Source: Promethearchaeota archaeon
GTDB lineage: Archaea; Asgardarchaeota; Lokiarchaeia; Sigyniarchaeales; SOKP01
Length of the DNA stretch: 42,780 nucleotides
Assembly (NCBI GenBank): GCA_019894855.1
Contig: JAGXNS010000009.1
Location: forward strand, 1 to 42,780
Direction: 5' to 3'
Shown: one piece after another, positions 33,091 to 40,423 of the stretch
Position numbering within the stretch: the first letter of the stretch is position 1
How the letters are laid out: every line of letters starts with the position of its first letter
The notes under the pieces: model-generated
Database searches by the model: none
The model's input: only the letters and a program-made list of their open reading frames with translations
Told to the model about the DNA's origin: nothing
Position numbers and translations under genes: made by a program

Positions 33091-33930
33091 ATGGAAGATT
33101 TTTTAAGTTGTTTGTCGTGTGGTAAGAAGTTAGGTGCAAAATCTAAGAATAACCATGGACAATGCACAGAATGCCTTTTGAAACTAGAATTTAAAACAGA
33201 AGATACCGATTTTGAATTCATTCAAAAATATTTGCAAGGAATATTAGATTTCTTTGTATCTGACGTAAGCGCAGCGTTTAATAAAGATCCTGCCGCGCGT
33301 ACTTTGATTGAAGTTTTAACGAGTTATCCCGGAATAAAAGCTGTATTGTTGTATCGTATTTCTCACTTTTTTTGGAAATTGAATGTTCCCTATATTCCAA
33401 GATATATATCGGATATTGCTAGAGAGTTAACAGCAATAGACATACATCCGGGAGCTGAAATTGGTTCCGAATTTTTTATAGATCACGGAGTGGGAGTTGT
33501 AATTGGTGAAACCGCTGAAGTTGGCAATAACGTGACATTTTATGCCGGTGTAGTCTTAGGGGGTACTAATTTAGAACAAATTAAGAGACATCCCACTTTA
33601 GGAGATAATATCGTTGTTGGTACCGGAGCCAAAATTTTAGGACCCATCACTATCGGCAATAATGTTAGAGTAGGCGCTAATTCTGTTGTAGTGAACGATG
33701 TACCTCCAAATTGCGTTGTCGTTGGGGTTCCTGGAAAAATTGTATCTAAGAAAGGAGATAAAATAGATAAGATAGATCTACGACACGGAGATCTTCCAGA
33801 TCCTATCTCAATTGCTATTTCACGGTTAGATAAACGACTTAAAGAGATCGAAAACCAATTCCCTAATATCAAAAAACCGAGTAAGGACGAATTAGAAATA
33901 TTTTACGGCGAATATGGTGAAGGAATCTAA
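33091..33930 (+). CDS. cysE: Serine O-acetyltransferase with N-terminal zinc ribbon
   Basis: 279 aa. The first ~38 residues add a zinc ribbon, CLSC (7-10) and CTEC (25-28), not found in ordinary CysE. The helical N-domain follows (DPAARTLIEVLTSYPGIKAV, YRISHFFW), then the left-handed beta-helix of hexapeptide repeats (HPGAEIGSEFFIDHGVGVVIGE, AGVVLGGT, GVPGKIV). It acetylates L-serine with acetyl-CoA to O-acetylserine, which CysK (20 bases downstream) converts to cysteine. The catalytic His/Asp pairs are present (DHG and RHPT regions). The length without the ribbon is like EpsC/CysE of bacteria, so transfer from bacteria is likely. Probably leaderless. Confidence 0.93.
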   Translation: MEDFLSCLSCGKKLGAKSKNNHGQCTECLLKLEFKTEDTDFEFIQKYLQGILDFFVSDVSAAFNKDPAARTLIEVLTSYPGIKAVLLYRISHFFWKLNVPYIPRYISDIARELTAIDIHPGAEIGSEFFIDHGVGVVIGETAEVGNNVTFYAGVVLGGTNLEQIKRHPTLGDNIVVGTGAKILGPITIGNNVRVGANSVVVNDVPPNCVVVGVPGKIVSKKGDKIDKIDLRHGDLPDPISIAISRLDKRLKEIENQFPNIKKPSKDELEIFYGEYGEGI

Positions 33931-33950
33931 GCTTAAAGTTTTTTTTTAAA

Positions 33951-34901
33951 ATGAATAAAAAGGTGAAAATTATAGTTAATTATTATAATAGTATTTTAGA
34001 AACAATAGGAAAGACTCCATTAGTAAAACTTAATCGAATTACTAAAGATGTTAAACCTAATATATTTGTTAAGTTAGAATCTTTTAACCCTGGTGGTAGC
34101 GTTAAGGACAGAATTAGTTTGAACATGATCCTTAAAGCTGAAGAGGAAGGTATAATTGATAGCGATACTATTATCGTTGAGCCCACGTCGGGGAACACAG
34201 GGATTGGTCTTGCAATTGTTTGTGCTGCAAAAGGCTATAAATTAATCCTTACGATGCCTGAAAATGTGTCTGTCGAAAGAAGGCAAATTCTTCTAGCGTA
34301 TGGTGCTGAAGTTATTCTCACGCCAAAAGAGGGAGGTATGAAAGGTTCTATAACGAAAGCAGAAGAAATCGCAAAGGAGAGAGGAAAGGTGTATATCCCT
34401 CAACAATTTAGGAATTTTGCTAATCCAGATATCCACAGGAAAGCCACGGCTAAAGAAATATTTAACGATTTAGATGGTCAAGTCGATGGATTTATTGCTG
34501 GAGTTGGAACAGGGGGAACTATAACTGGTGTAGGCGAAATATTAAAAGATAGAGTAGGAGCAAGATTTAAAGTTTATGCTGTGGAACCTAAAGAGTCTGC
34601 TATTTTATCAGGAGGAGAACCTGGACCCCATAAAATTCAAGGTATTGGCGCGGGATTTATACCAGAAGTGTTGAACACCGAAGTATACGATAAAATCATT
34701 ACTGTAGGCTTCGATGATGCCGTTGCAACAGCAAGAGAATTAGCTAAATTAGAAGGGATTTTTGTTGGAATTTCTGCAGGAGCTTGTGCGTGGGCGACAA
34801 TTTACGAGGCCTCAAAAGATTTCGTAGAAGGAGAAAATCTTGTAGCTTTACTACCCGATGGTGGAGAAAAATATCTCTCAACAGAATTATTTCGTTGTTA
34901 A
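33951..34901 (+). CDS. cysK: Cysteine synthase (O-acetylserine sulfhydrylase)
   Basis: 316 aa, family length. PLP lysine Lys52 lies in NPGGSVKDR, the substrate loop TSGNTG follows, and the PLP-phosphate loop is GTGGT(ITG). The C-terminal half has PHKIQGIGAGFIPEVL, a conserved CysK motif. It makes L-cysteine from O-acetylserine and sulfide. Start uncertain: ATG at 33951 has only a T-rich upstream, while an AGGTGA inside the first codons hints at a start a few residues later (homologues begin near NSILETIGKTPLV). Forms a cysE-cysK operon. A cystathionine synthase function is less likely given cysE. Confidence 0.93.
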   Translation: MNKKVKIIVNYYNSILETIGKTPLVKLNRITKDVKPNIFVKLESFNPGGSVKDRISLNMILKAEEEGIIDSDTIIVEPTSGNTGIGLAIVCAAKGYKLILTMPENVSVERRQILLAYGAEVILTPKEGGMKGSITKAEEIAKERGKVYIPQQFRNFANPDIHRKATAKEIFNDLDGQVDGFIAGVGTGGTITGVGEILKDRVGARFKVYAVEPKESAILSGGEPGPHKIQGIGAGFIPEVLNTEVYDKIITVGFDDAVATARELAKLEGIFVGISAGACAWATIYEASKDFVEGENLVALLPDGGEKYLSTELFRC

Positions 34902-34940
34902 GTAGCAAGGATCAAGTAAATACTCAAATATCATTAAATT

Positions 34941-35837
34941 TTATTCGAATTTTATTGTATCTAATAACATTATATCGTAAATTTTCTTCCAATATTTTTC
35001 AATGTTCCAATTAGCTTTGTTTTTAATTTTTTCAGATAACTCAAGAAATATCTCCTTTATTTCTAACGTGTGAAAATAGTTAATTGACGGTGCGATAACA
35101 GCAATCAAATATTGTTTTTCTCCAAATCTTTCTTTTTTGTCAGGATAAGAATCAAAATAGAGATAACCACGACTTTTTAGATTCTTTATGTCTAATAAAA
35201 CACCCTCTGCCTTTGTAATTTTATCATGACCATAAATTGAAGTTACAACCGTAAACAATTGATTTACAATGTTATCTAAGGGAATTGGAAATAATTTTTC
35301 TTCAGGGAAATATCTATTTAATTCTGGGCCGAATTTATCGTCCCAAAATGCTAAAAATAAGCAGATATAAAATTCTCGTTGACCCTCAATAGGGCTTTTC
35401 ATTTTTAAATTCGCAGTTGAGAATGATTCATCAATTTTGTTGTTTAATGCGGATATTCTCTTATTTCGAGCAATTCTACCCGATAATATTGCGAGTAAAT
35501 CTTTCTCGTCAAATGGTTTAGTTAAATAATCGTCCACCCCAAGCAGTTTACCAAATCTTATATCCTTAGGAGTACTGCGAGCTGAAAGAAAAAGGAATGG
35601 AATTCTGTTCCAACGCGGCTCGTTTGAAATTTCTTTAAAAAATTCGTATCCATCCATTTTAGGCATCATAATGTCACTTATAATTAAATCGGGAATTTCC
35701 TCGAGGGTAGAGAGAATTTCTATAGCTTCTTTTCCATTTTTCGCAATGATAGGTTTATAGTTATTAGATTTTAGTAATAAATTTAAATTATAGAGCAAAT
35801 CAACATTATCTTCAACTACAAGTATCAGAGGTTTCAA
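34941..35837 (-). CDS. Response regulator with non-DNA-binding (possibly longin-like) output domain
   Basis: 298 aa, first codon TTG at 35837. Residues 1-120 are a receiver: acidic pair Glu9/Asp10, phospho-acceptor Asp55 in ISDIMMPKMDGY, Ser/Thr switch near residue 85, Lys107 in LTKPF. Residues of about 147-298 are an output domain with no helix-turn-helix and no enzymatic motif. It begins with a strand and turn FWDDKFGPELNRYFPEE, then a helix (NIVNQLFTVVTSIYG) and further strands. The D-x(2)-F-G-P turn after the first strand is reminiscent of longin domains, which bind small GTPases, but this is pattern reading only. It is the last gene of the ArsR-GTPase-kinase operon, 51 bases after the kinase. 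Confidence 0.85.
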   Translation of the reverse strand: MKPLILVVEDNVDLLYNLNLLLKSNNYKPIIAKNGKEAIEILSTLEEIPDLIISDIMMPKMDGYEFFKEISNEPRWNRIPFLFLSARSTPKDIRFGKLLGVDDYLTKPFDEKDLLAILSGRIARNKRISALNNKIDESFSTANLKMKSPIEGQREFYICLFLAFWDDKFGPELNRYFPEEKLFPIPLDNIVNQLFTVVTSIYGHDKITKAEGVLLDIKNLKSRGYLYFDSYPDKKERFGEKQYLIAVIAPSINYFHTLEIKEIFLELSEKIKNKANWNIEKYWKKIYDIMLLDTIKFE

Positions 35838-35888
35838 GGGGAATCTAACTGAATTTTATATTAAATTTCTATTACATTAGAATTAGGG

Positions 35889-38495
35889 TTAGTTAGTATA
35901 TATTTCTTTTTCAATTCTCGGAAAAAAAACATAAAAAATTGCTCCTTTTCCATATTCACTTTGAACATATACTTCTCCATTATGAAGTTCGATCAATTCT
36001 TTCGCAATAGGTAATCCCAGACCCGTTCCGGGGATATCACTTACCTGGTCTGACCTAAAAAATCTCTGAAATAAAAAAGAAATATCTTTTTCTGAAATTC
36101 CAATTCCATTATCTTCAAATTGGAATAAAACTCCATCCTGGACATTAGGATTATATTGCCCTTTATAGTGATCAATTGCTTTAATTTCTATAGTATTCTT
36201 TTCTTTTGAATACTTTATAGCATTGTCAATAAATATACGAAATATTTGGTCAACTTTCTTATGGTCCCCATATAATTTGATGTCTTCGCTAACATCTGCT
36301 TTAAAAGTTATATTTTTCTGGTTTCCAATTAATTCCATTAGTGTTAAGATATCCGTGAGGACTATAGATGGTTGATATTCGTTCCATTGCATTTTAGCTT
36401 TTCCTTCATCTATTCTCGAAAGCGTTAAAATATCTTCTATTAAGTCTTTCAGAAGATAGATATTTCTTGAGATTCCTTCTCTCAATTTTTTCTCGATTTC
36501 TGGAGTAATTTTATCAGTATGGTTTTCTAAAAATTCAATCGACATAGTTAATACGCTAACTGGTGTTCTCAATTCGTGAGAAACCGTAGAAACAAAACGA
36601 CCCAAATTATCTTCAGCTTCCTTCCGAGCGGTTATATCCATGCCATATATATTGGCATACCCTTTTTCTTTAATCGGCATAATGAATAGGTTGTAGATAC
36701 GATCTTGGATTTTTAATTCCATTTCAATATTCTTATCCATAGAAAATGCTTCGTTAACAGATTTTATAAGAACTTCTGGTATTCTACTACCTTCCCCTAT
36801 TCTGAATAAAGTTTTGCTAGGTTTATTTGCTAGAAGAATATAATTTTTACTTAATCTTAGCACGGGATTAGGATTTTCGGTGTAAAATTTTGCCATATCT
36901 GCTATTTTTTCTCGTGCAATTTTTTGCTCCGAAATATCTGTCACAAACGCCATAGCACCGTTGAAATTTCCATTTTCATCGAATATTGGAGAAGCTCTTA
37001 CACTCGCAAATACCTTTCTTCCAGATTTGTGGATAAATTCAAATTCATGATCTTCTTTTATCCCTTGCTTACGCCTTTCAAAGTATATTTCCGCGATTCT
37101 TTTTTCATCTTCGTCCATAAATTTAAAAAGACTTTTTCCCATCATCTCATCTATCTCATAGCCAAACATACTTGCCATGCTTTGATTAACAAATGTAGTG
37201 TTAGCATTATCACCAATTACCCATATACCCTCTAGTGAATCTTCAACTAAATTTCTATATTTCTCTTCCGATTCTTTCATCGCGACTTCAAATTTACTAC
37301 GCTCAGTAATGTTAGTGAAGTTTTGAATTATCCCTACGAATTCTCCTTTAATATTTCTATAAGGGACAGATCGCACAAGATTTACGATTTTAACATTGTC
37401 ATCTAATTTCGAAGTTAACTCATATTCATAATAATCTTTACCTCCTTCGATTTGTTTTATTGAACACCCATCAGTATCACATTGATACCCAAGATGCCTT
37501 AAATCATTATCGTAACATTTCCTACCTATTATTTCCTCCGCAGATAAGCTAAAAAGATCTTTATAAGTCTCGTTAACATGTAAAATCTCACAGTCTTTAT
37601 TAATTATTCTCAGTGGTAAAGAAGCGTTAAATATTTGGTTAAATTCAGAGTAGGCTTGTCCTAAGTCATCAGCTTTTTGTCTCAACGATTCATCGCTCAA
37701 CTTTAACTTCCTAAGTAGCAATCCAAAGGGATCCTGTAAACCCTTTTCGATTATTGCCTTATATATGAAAAAAAATGCAATTATTTTTAAAATATGACCA
37801 ATAAAATTTGAAATGTCAAATACGCTTACATATAAGCTAAATGCCAATTCTGAAATGATCGTAGCGCCAATGGAAGTTATAACTAAAAGAAACATCTTCC
37901 TATTAAATTCGCTCCGAAATTTGTATAACATTATTGCTGAAGATAAAAAGATTAGAATAATTATGTATTCACTTATAATTTTAAAAGGTGTAAGCCCAAT
38001 CCCTTCGATGTAACTCGTTGGAAATATACCGTAAAAAATCGTTACAAAAAGAAGCGAAATGACTACTACTCCACTAATCATTAGGTAACCCGCGTTGATT
38101 TTTTTATTTATTGCAAGTAAAGCAATAAGATAAGAAAGGGATTGCCAATATCTTGCAGCAATCCACAATTGTGTTGGAAGATTCGCATCAAATTCAAGAA
38201 TAATGCCCATTCCAGAGTAAGATAATGTGTGAAGTAAATCTATTACGCTTATAAAAAGAAAGGAAATCCCAATAATTAGAAAAAAGGAACTATTCATGTA
38301 CTTTCGTGAATTCCATCCAATAAAAAAAATCCCACCTGAAATGACGATGCTAATTACTTCGGCAATAGAATGAAAAAGTAAATAACTATAAGTGCTTAGT
38401 AAAAAAGTAAGAAATAATCCTATTCCTAAAACAATATATTCAATTAAGTCACGCTGAAATATCGATGCTTTTGAATTACTTACATTATTAAGCAA
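35889..38495 (-). CDS. MASE3-PAS sensor histidine kinase
   Basis: 868 aa, first codon TTG at 38495 with AGGAAGTGA upstream. Residues 15-250 are an integral-membrane MASE3 sensor (seven to eight helices, with DLLHTLSYSGM and NLPTQLWIAARYWQS). About 275-400 is a PAS domain with the Cys pattern CYDNDLRHLGYQC...DGC. Two further PAS domains lie at about 405-525 and 530-620. HisKA has STVSHELRTPVSVL with His640, and HATPase_c has DNAIKYS, DNGIGI and GTGLGLP. It should sense a membrane or redox signal and phosphorylate the response regulator encoded 51 bases downstream. The Rag-like GTPase gene lies 25 bases upstream. Confidence 0.93.
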   Translation of the reverse strand: MLNNVSNSKASIFQRDLIEYIVLGIGLFLTFLLSTYSYLLFHSIAEVISIVISGGIFFIGWNSRKYMNSSFFLIIGISFLFISVIDLLHTLSYSGMGIILEFDANLPTQLWIAARYWQSLSYLIALLAINKKINAGYLMISGVVVISLLFVTIFYGIFPTSYIEGIGLTPFKIISEYIIILIFLSSAIMLYKFRSEFNRKMFLLVITSIGATIISELAFSLYVSVFDISNFIGHILKIIAFFFIYKAIIEKGLQDPFGLLLRKLKLSDESLRQKADDLGQAYSEFNQIFNASLPLRIINKDCEILHVNETYKDLFSLSAEEIIGRKCYDNDLRHLGYQCDTDGCSIKQIEGGKDYYEYELTSKLDDNVKIVNLVRSVPYRNIKGEFVGIIQNFTNITERSKFEVAMKESEEKYRNLVEDSLEGIWVIGDNANTTFVNQSMASMFGYEIDEMMGKSLFKFMDEDEKRIAEIYFERRKQGIKEDHEFEFIHKSGRKVFASVRASPIFDENGNFNGAMAFVTDISEQKIAREKIADMAKFYTENPNPVLRLSKNYILLANKPSKTLFRIGEGSRIPEVLIKSVNEAFSMDKNIEMELKIQDRIYNLFIMPIKEKGYANIYGMDITARKEAEDNLGRFVSTVSHELRTPVSVLTMSIEFLENHTDKITPEIEKKLREGISRNIYLLKDLIEDILTLSRIDEGKAKMQWNEYQPSIVLTDILTLMELIGNQKNITFKADVSEDIKLYGDHKKVDQIFRIFIDNAIKYSKEKNTIEIKAIDHYKGQYNPNVQDGVLFQFEDNGIGISEKDISFLFQRFFRSDQVSDIPGTGLGLPIAKELIELHNGEVYVQSEYGKGAIFYVFFPRIEKEIYTN

Positions 38496-38520
38496 ACAAA
38501 TTCACTTCCTTTTCCTATTT

Positions 38521-39072
38521 TTATATTGCTAATTTCTGAAAAACAGTATAAATTGATGTTTTGTAAATATGATACGCGAAACCGTATGGAATTAATTTTT
38601 TAATATTTCTGATCAAATCAGAAATTACGCTTTCATCAAATTTGGAATCTTTGAGATCCAAATCTATATCATATTTATGTAAAAATATAGAAAATTCTAT
38701 AGTTGTCTTATGTTTCCTTAATCGATCTAGGATTCTACCCAAGAATTCTAATGAAATGTCATACCGCTTCCAATCCTGGATGTCTAAGACATAAATAAAT
38801 TTCTTAGTTCCTTTTATATGGGTTTGAAAGTCGTTTAAATAGCCATCTCGGAACTGTTCTTGGCCACCGAAATCCCAAATGCTAAATTCTGAGCCTAAAG
38901 CTTGGAATTTATTGATCTTAACCCCTCTTGTGGGATTTAGCGAGGAAAACGAAGATAGATTCTTCACACCCATCAAACATAATACGATAGATGTTTTACC
39001 GGAATTATCTAAACCCATTAATAATACTTTTTTTAGGTTACTAGCTGTGTCTTCTGTCATTGCTATATTCAT
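38521..39072 (-). CDS. Rag/Arf-like small GTPase
   Basis: 183 aa, a bare G domain. G1 GLDNSGKT (20-27) is Arf-type; Thr48 in PTRG is switch I; G3 WDFGGQ (66-71) keeps the catalytic Gln71; G4 is HKYD (132-135), the His-Lys-x-Asp form seen in Gtr/Rag GTPases rather than NKxD; G5 is TSI (172-174). No N-terminal myristoylation Gly2, no C-terminal prenyl Cys and no Rag C-terminal roadblock domain. It binds GTP and probably acts as a switch with longin/roadblock partners. It lies in one operon with ArsR, the MASE3 kinase and the response regulator (25-27 base gaps). An alternative start is the Met at residue 5. Typical of the expanded Asgard GTPase set. Confidence 0.93.
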   Translation of the reverse strand: MNIAMTEDTASNLKKVLLMGLDNSGKTSIVLCLMGVKNLSSFSSLNPTRGVKINKFQALGSEFSIWDFGGQEQFRDGYLNDFQTHIKGTKKFIYVLDIQDWKRYDISLEFLGRILDRLRKHKTTIEFSIFLHKYDIDLDLKDSKFDESVISDLIRNIKKLIPYGFAYHIYKTSIYTVFQKLAI

Positions 39073-39099
39073 TTAATCAAGGGATTTAAAATAACTAAT

Positions 39100-39435
39100 T
39101 TATGATAATGTATCAATCACGTCTAAATCTCTTAAATCTTTAAGCTTTTCTTGATTTATTTTTGCAACAAAATCTCTAATTTCTACTAAGAGCTTAAAGA
39201 TTTCTGCATTCTTGATTTTATAATACTTAATAACGTTAATTCTTTCAAAAATGATGAGGTTTTTATTAACTAAAACCTTTAAGTGTTGAGATATTGTAGA
39301 TTGAGATTTATTCAGGGTTGATTGAATTTCAGAAGAGGTCCTCTTCTCCTGATATAGTAAATCTAATATATCTAATCGAGTTTGATCTGCTAATATCTTC
39401 AAAAACTCGATGATATCTTTTTTAAGTTCACTCAT
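39100..39435 (-). CDS. ArsR-family winged-helix transcription regulator
   Basis: 111 aa. LKILADQTRLDILDLLY, followed by the recognition region SEIQSTLNKSQSTISQHLKVLVNKNLI and the wing FERINVIKYYKI, is the classic ArsR fold. There is no cysteine at all, so it does not use the usual ArsR/SmtB metal-thiolate sites and must sense another signal. It is the first gene of the GTPase/two-component operon and probably autoregulates it; the Lrp-type gene is divergent across 167 bases. C-terminal residues form a helix for dimerisation. Confidence 0.9.
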   Translation of the reverse strand: MSELKKDIIEFLKILADQTRLDILDLLYQEKRTSSEIQSTLNKSQSTISQHLKVLVNKNLIIFERINVIKYYKIKNAEIFKLLVEIRDFVAKINQEKLKDLRDLDVIDTLS

Positions 39436-39602
39436 AAATTCTATTCAGCTGTATTTTAGGATTATTGGGTATAATCGCATTTAAACCTATTTTTAATTAA
39501 TTATTAAGTATTAATATTTAAATATAAGATCACCGTAATATTTATATATCGGCATATCGTTATTAATGAATATAGACAAAATAAATTTTTTCACCAATTC
39601 TT

Positions 39603-40115
39603 ATGGAAAGTAAAGTTTTTAAAATCGATGAAATAGACAAAAACATAATCGAAATAATACAAAGAGAGCCAATGCTCACTCATACTGAGATCGCAAAGAA
39701 AGTGAATCGAAGCCAGCCTACAATTGGAATGAGAATTCGAAAACTAGAAAAAGCAGGAGTTTTAAAATTTCAAGCTGGTATCAATGTGAAAACTATGGAC
39801 TTACTGTTAGCAAGGGTTGAAATTCAGACGTTAAAACCGGATGAAACAGTTAATTTAGTAAAAAGTTGTCCTCACATGGTAAACGCTTTCAGATTAAGTG
39901 GCACATCGAATCTTAGTATCCTAGTAGTAAGTGATAAACTCGCAGATCTAGACGAGATTGTAAACCATCATTTTAGAAAAGATCCTAATGTAACAAACGT
40001 TTATATGGATATTATAACCGATGTGACGAACGATTTTGTCCTCCCTTTTGATTTTAATTTCGAGAACTGTGGTTTAACTTCAAACCGTGATTGTTGTGGA
40101 AAATGTTTTTCCTAA
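39603..40115 (+). CDS. Lrp/AsnC-family regulator with cysteine-rich tail
   Basis: 170 aa. Residues 8-55 form the HTH (DKNIIEIIQREPMLTHTEIAKKVNRSQPTIGMRIRKLEKAG). Residues 60-145 are the RAM ligand-binding/dimerisation domain, a beta-alpha-beta pattern. The tail after residue 150 carries Cys156, Cys164, Cys165 and Cys168, which is unusual for Lrp and could bind a metal or Fe-S cluster or sense redox state. Cys89 is another free thiol. It is divergent from the ArsR-GTPase-kinase operon and may regulate it. TTTATATAT at 39541-39549 is the likely TATA box, with a leader of about 30 bases and no Shine-Dalgarno. Confidence 0.88.
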   Translation: MESKVFKIDEIDKNIIEIIQREPMLTHTEIAKKVNRSQPTIGMRIRKLEKAGVLKFQAGINVKTMDLLLARVEIQTLKPDETVNLVKSCPHMVNAFRLSGTSNLSILVVSDKLADLDEIVNHHFRKDPNVTNVYMDIITDVTNDFVLPFDFNFENCGLTSNRDCCGKCFS

Positions 40116-40273
40116 AATTCTAATAAAATTTTAGAATTGGATAACATCGATTTATAGAATAGAACAAGCATTTTTATTCCATTAACATCAAATTTTTAGC
40201 ATATTCTACTTTTTTAGAATTTGATAGTGATCTTTATTCAATCAAAAAATCAAATTAAATAAATAATTGAATC

Positions 40274-40282
40274 TTATACAAT
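40274..40282 (+). promoter_or_regulatory. TATA-like box for the tRNA-Cys/cysS unit
   Basis: TTATACAAT centred about 20-24 bases before the mature tRNA 5' end, near the usual spacing for archaeal tRNA genes. Confidence 0.4.
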
Positions 40283-40297
40283 TTAACTATTGAACTA

Positions 40298-40378
40298 GCC
40301 AGCGTATCCGAGTAGTTAAGGAGGCGGCCTGCAGAGCCGTTGCTTTCAGCATCGTGGGTGCAAATCCCACCGCTGGCT
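40298..40378 (+). tRNA. tRNA-Cys (GCA) with long variable arm (type II)
   Basis: The acceptor GCCAGCG pairs perfectly with CGCTGGC (40371-40377), with discriminator T40378. The D stem is TCC/GGA. The anticodon stem GCGGC/GCCGT encloses loop CTGCAGA with anticodon GCA at 40331-40333, the normal tRNA-Cys loop. The variable region is 13 bases and folds as TGCT-TTC-AGCA, a 4-bp arm; tRNA-Cys normally has 4-5 bases. The T arm is GTGGG/CCCAC with loop TGCAAAT, where the usual T at position 55 is G, and D-loop position 18 is A instead of G. The 3' CCA is not encoded. Discriminator U73, GCA and adjacency to cysS (45 bases) all fit cysteine. An intron is unlikely because 8-9 extra bases are below archaeal intron size. 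Confidence 0.85.
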
Positions 40379-40423
40379 CTTAAACCATCTTCTAAATTAA
40401 TTAATTTGGGTGTATCAACAATC

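Noticed and set aside
40338-40353. Archaeal intron in the tRNA variable region
   Set aside because: Only 8-9 bases exceed a type I variable loop, shorter than known archaeal tRNA introns, and the bases form a clean 4-bp arm.
40340-40423. Upstream extension of cysS beginning inside the tRNA gene
   Set aside because: The in-frame ATG at 40340 lies within the tRNA-Cys variable arm; the family start MKVYNSL at 40424 is normal, so the 28 extra codons are not coding.
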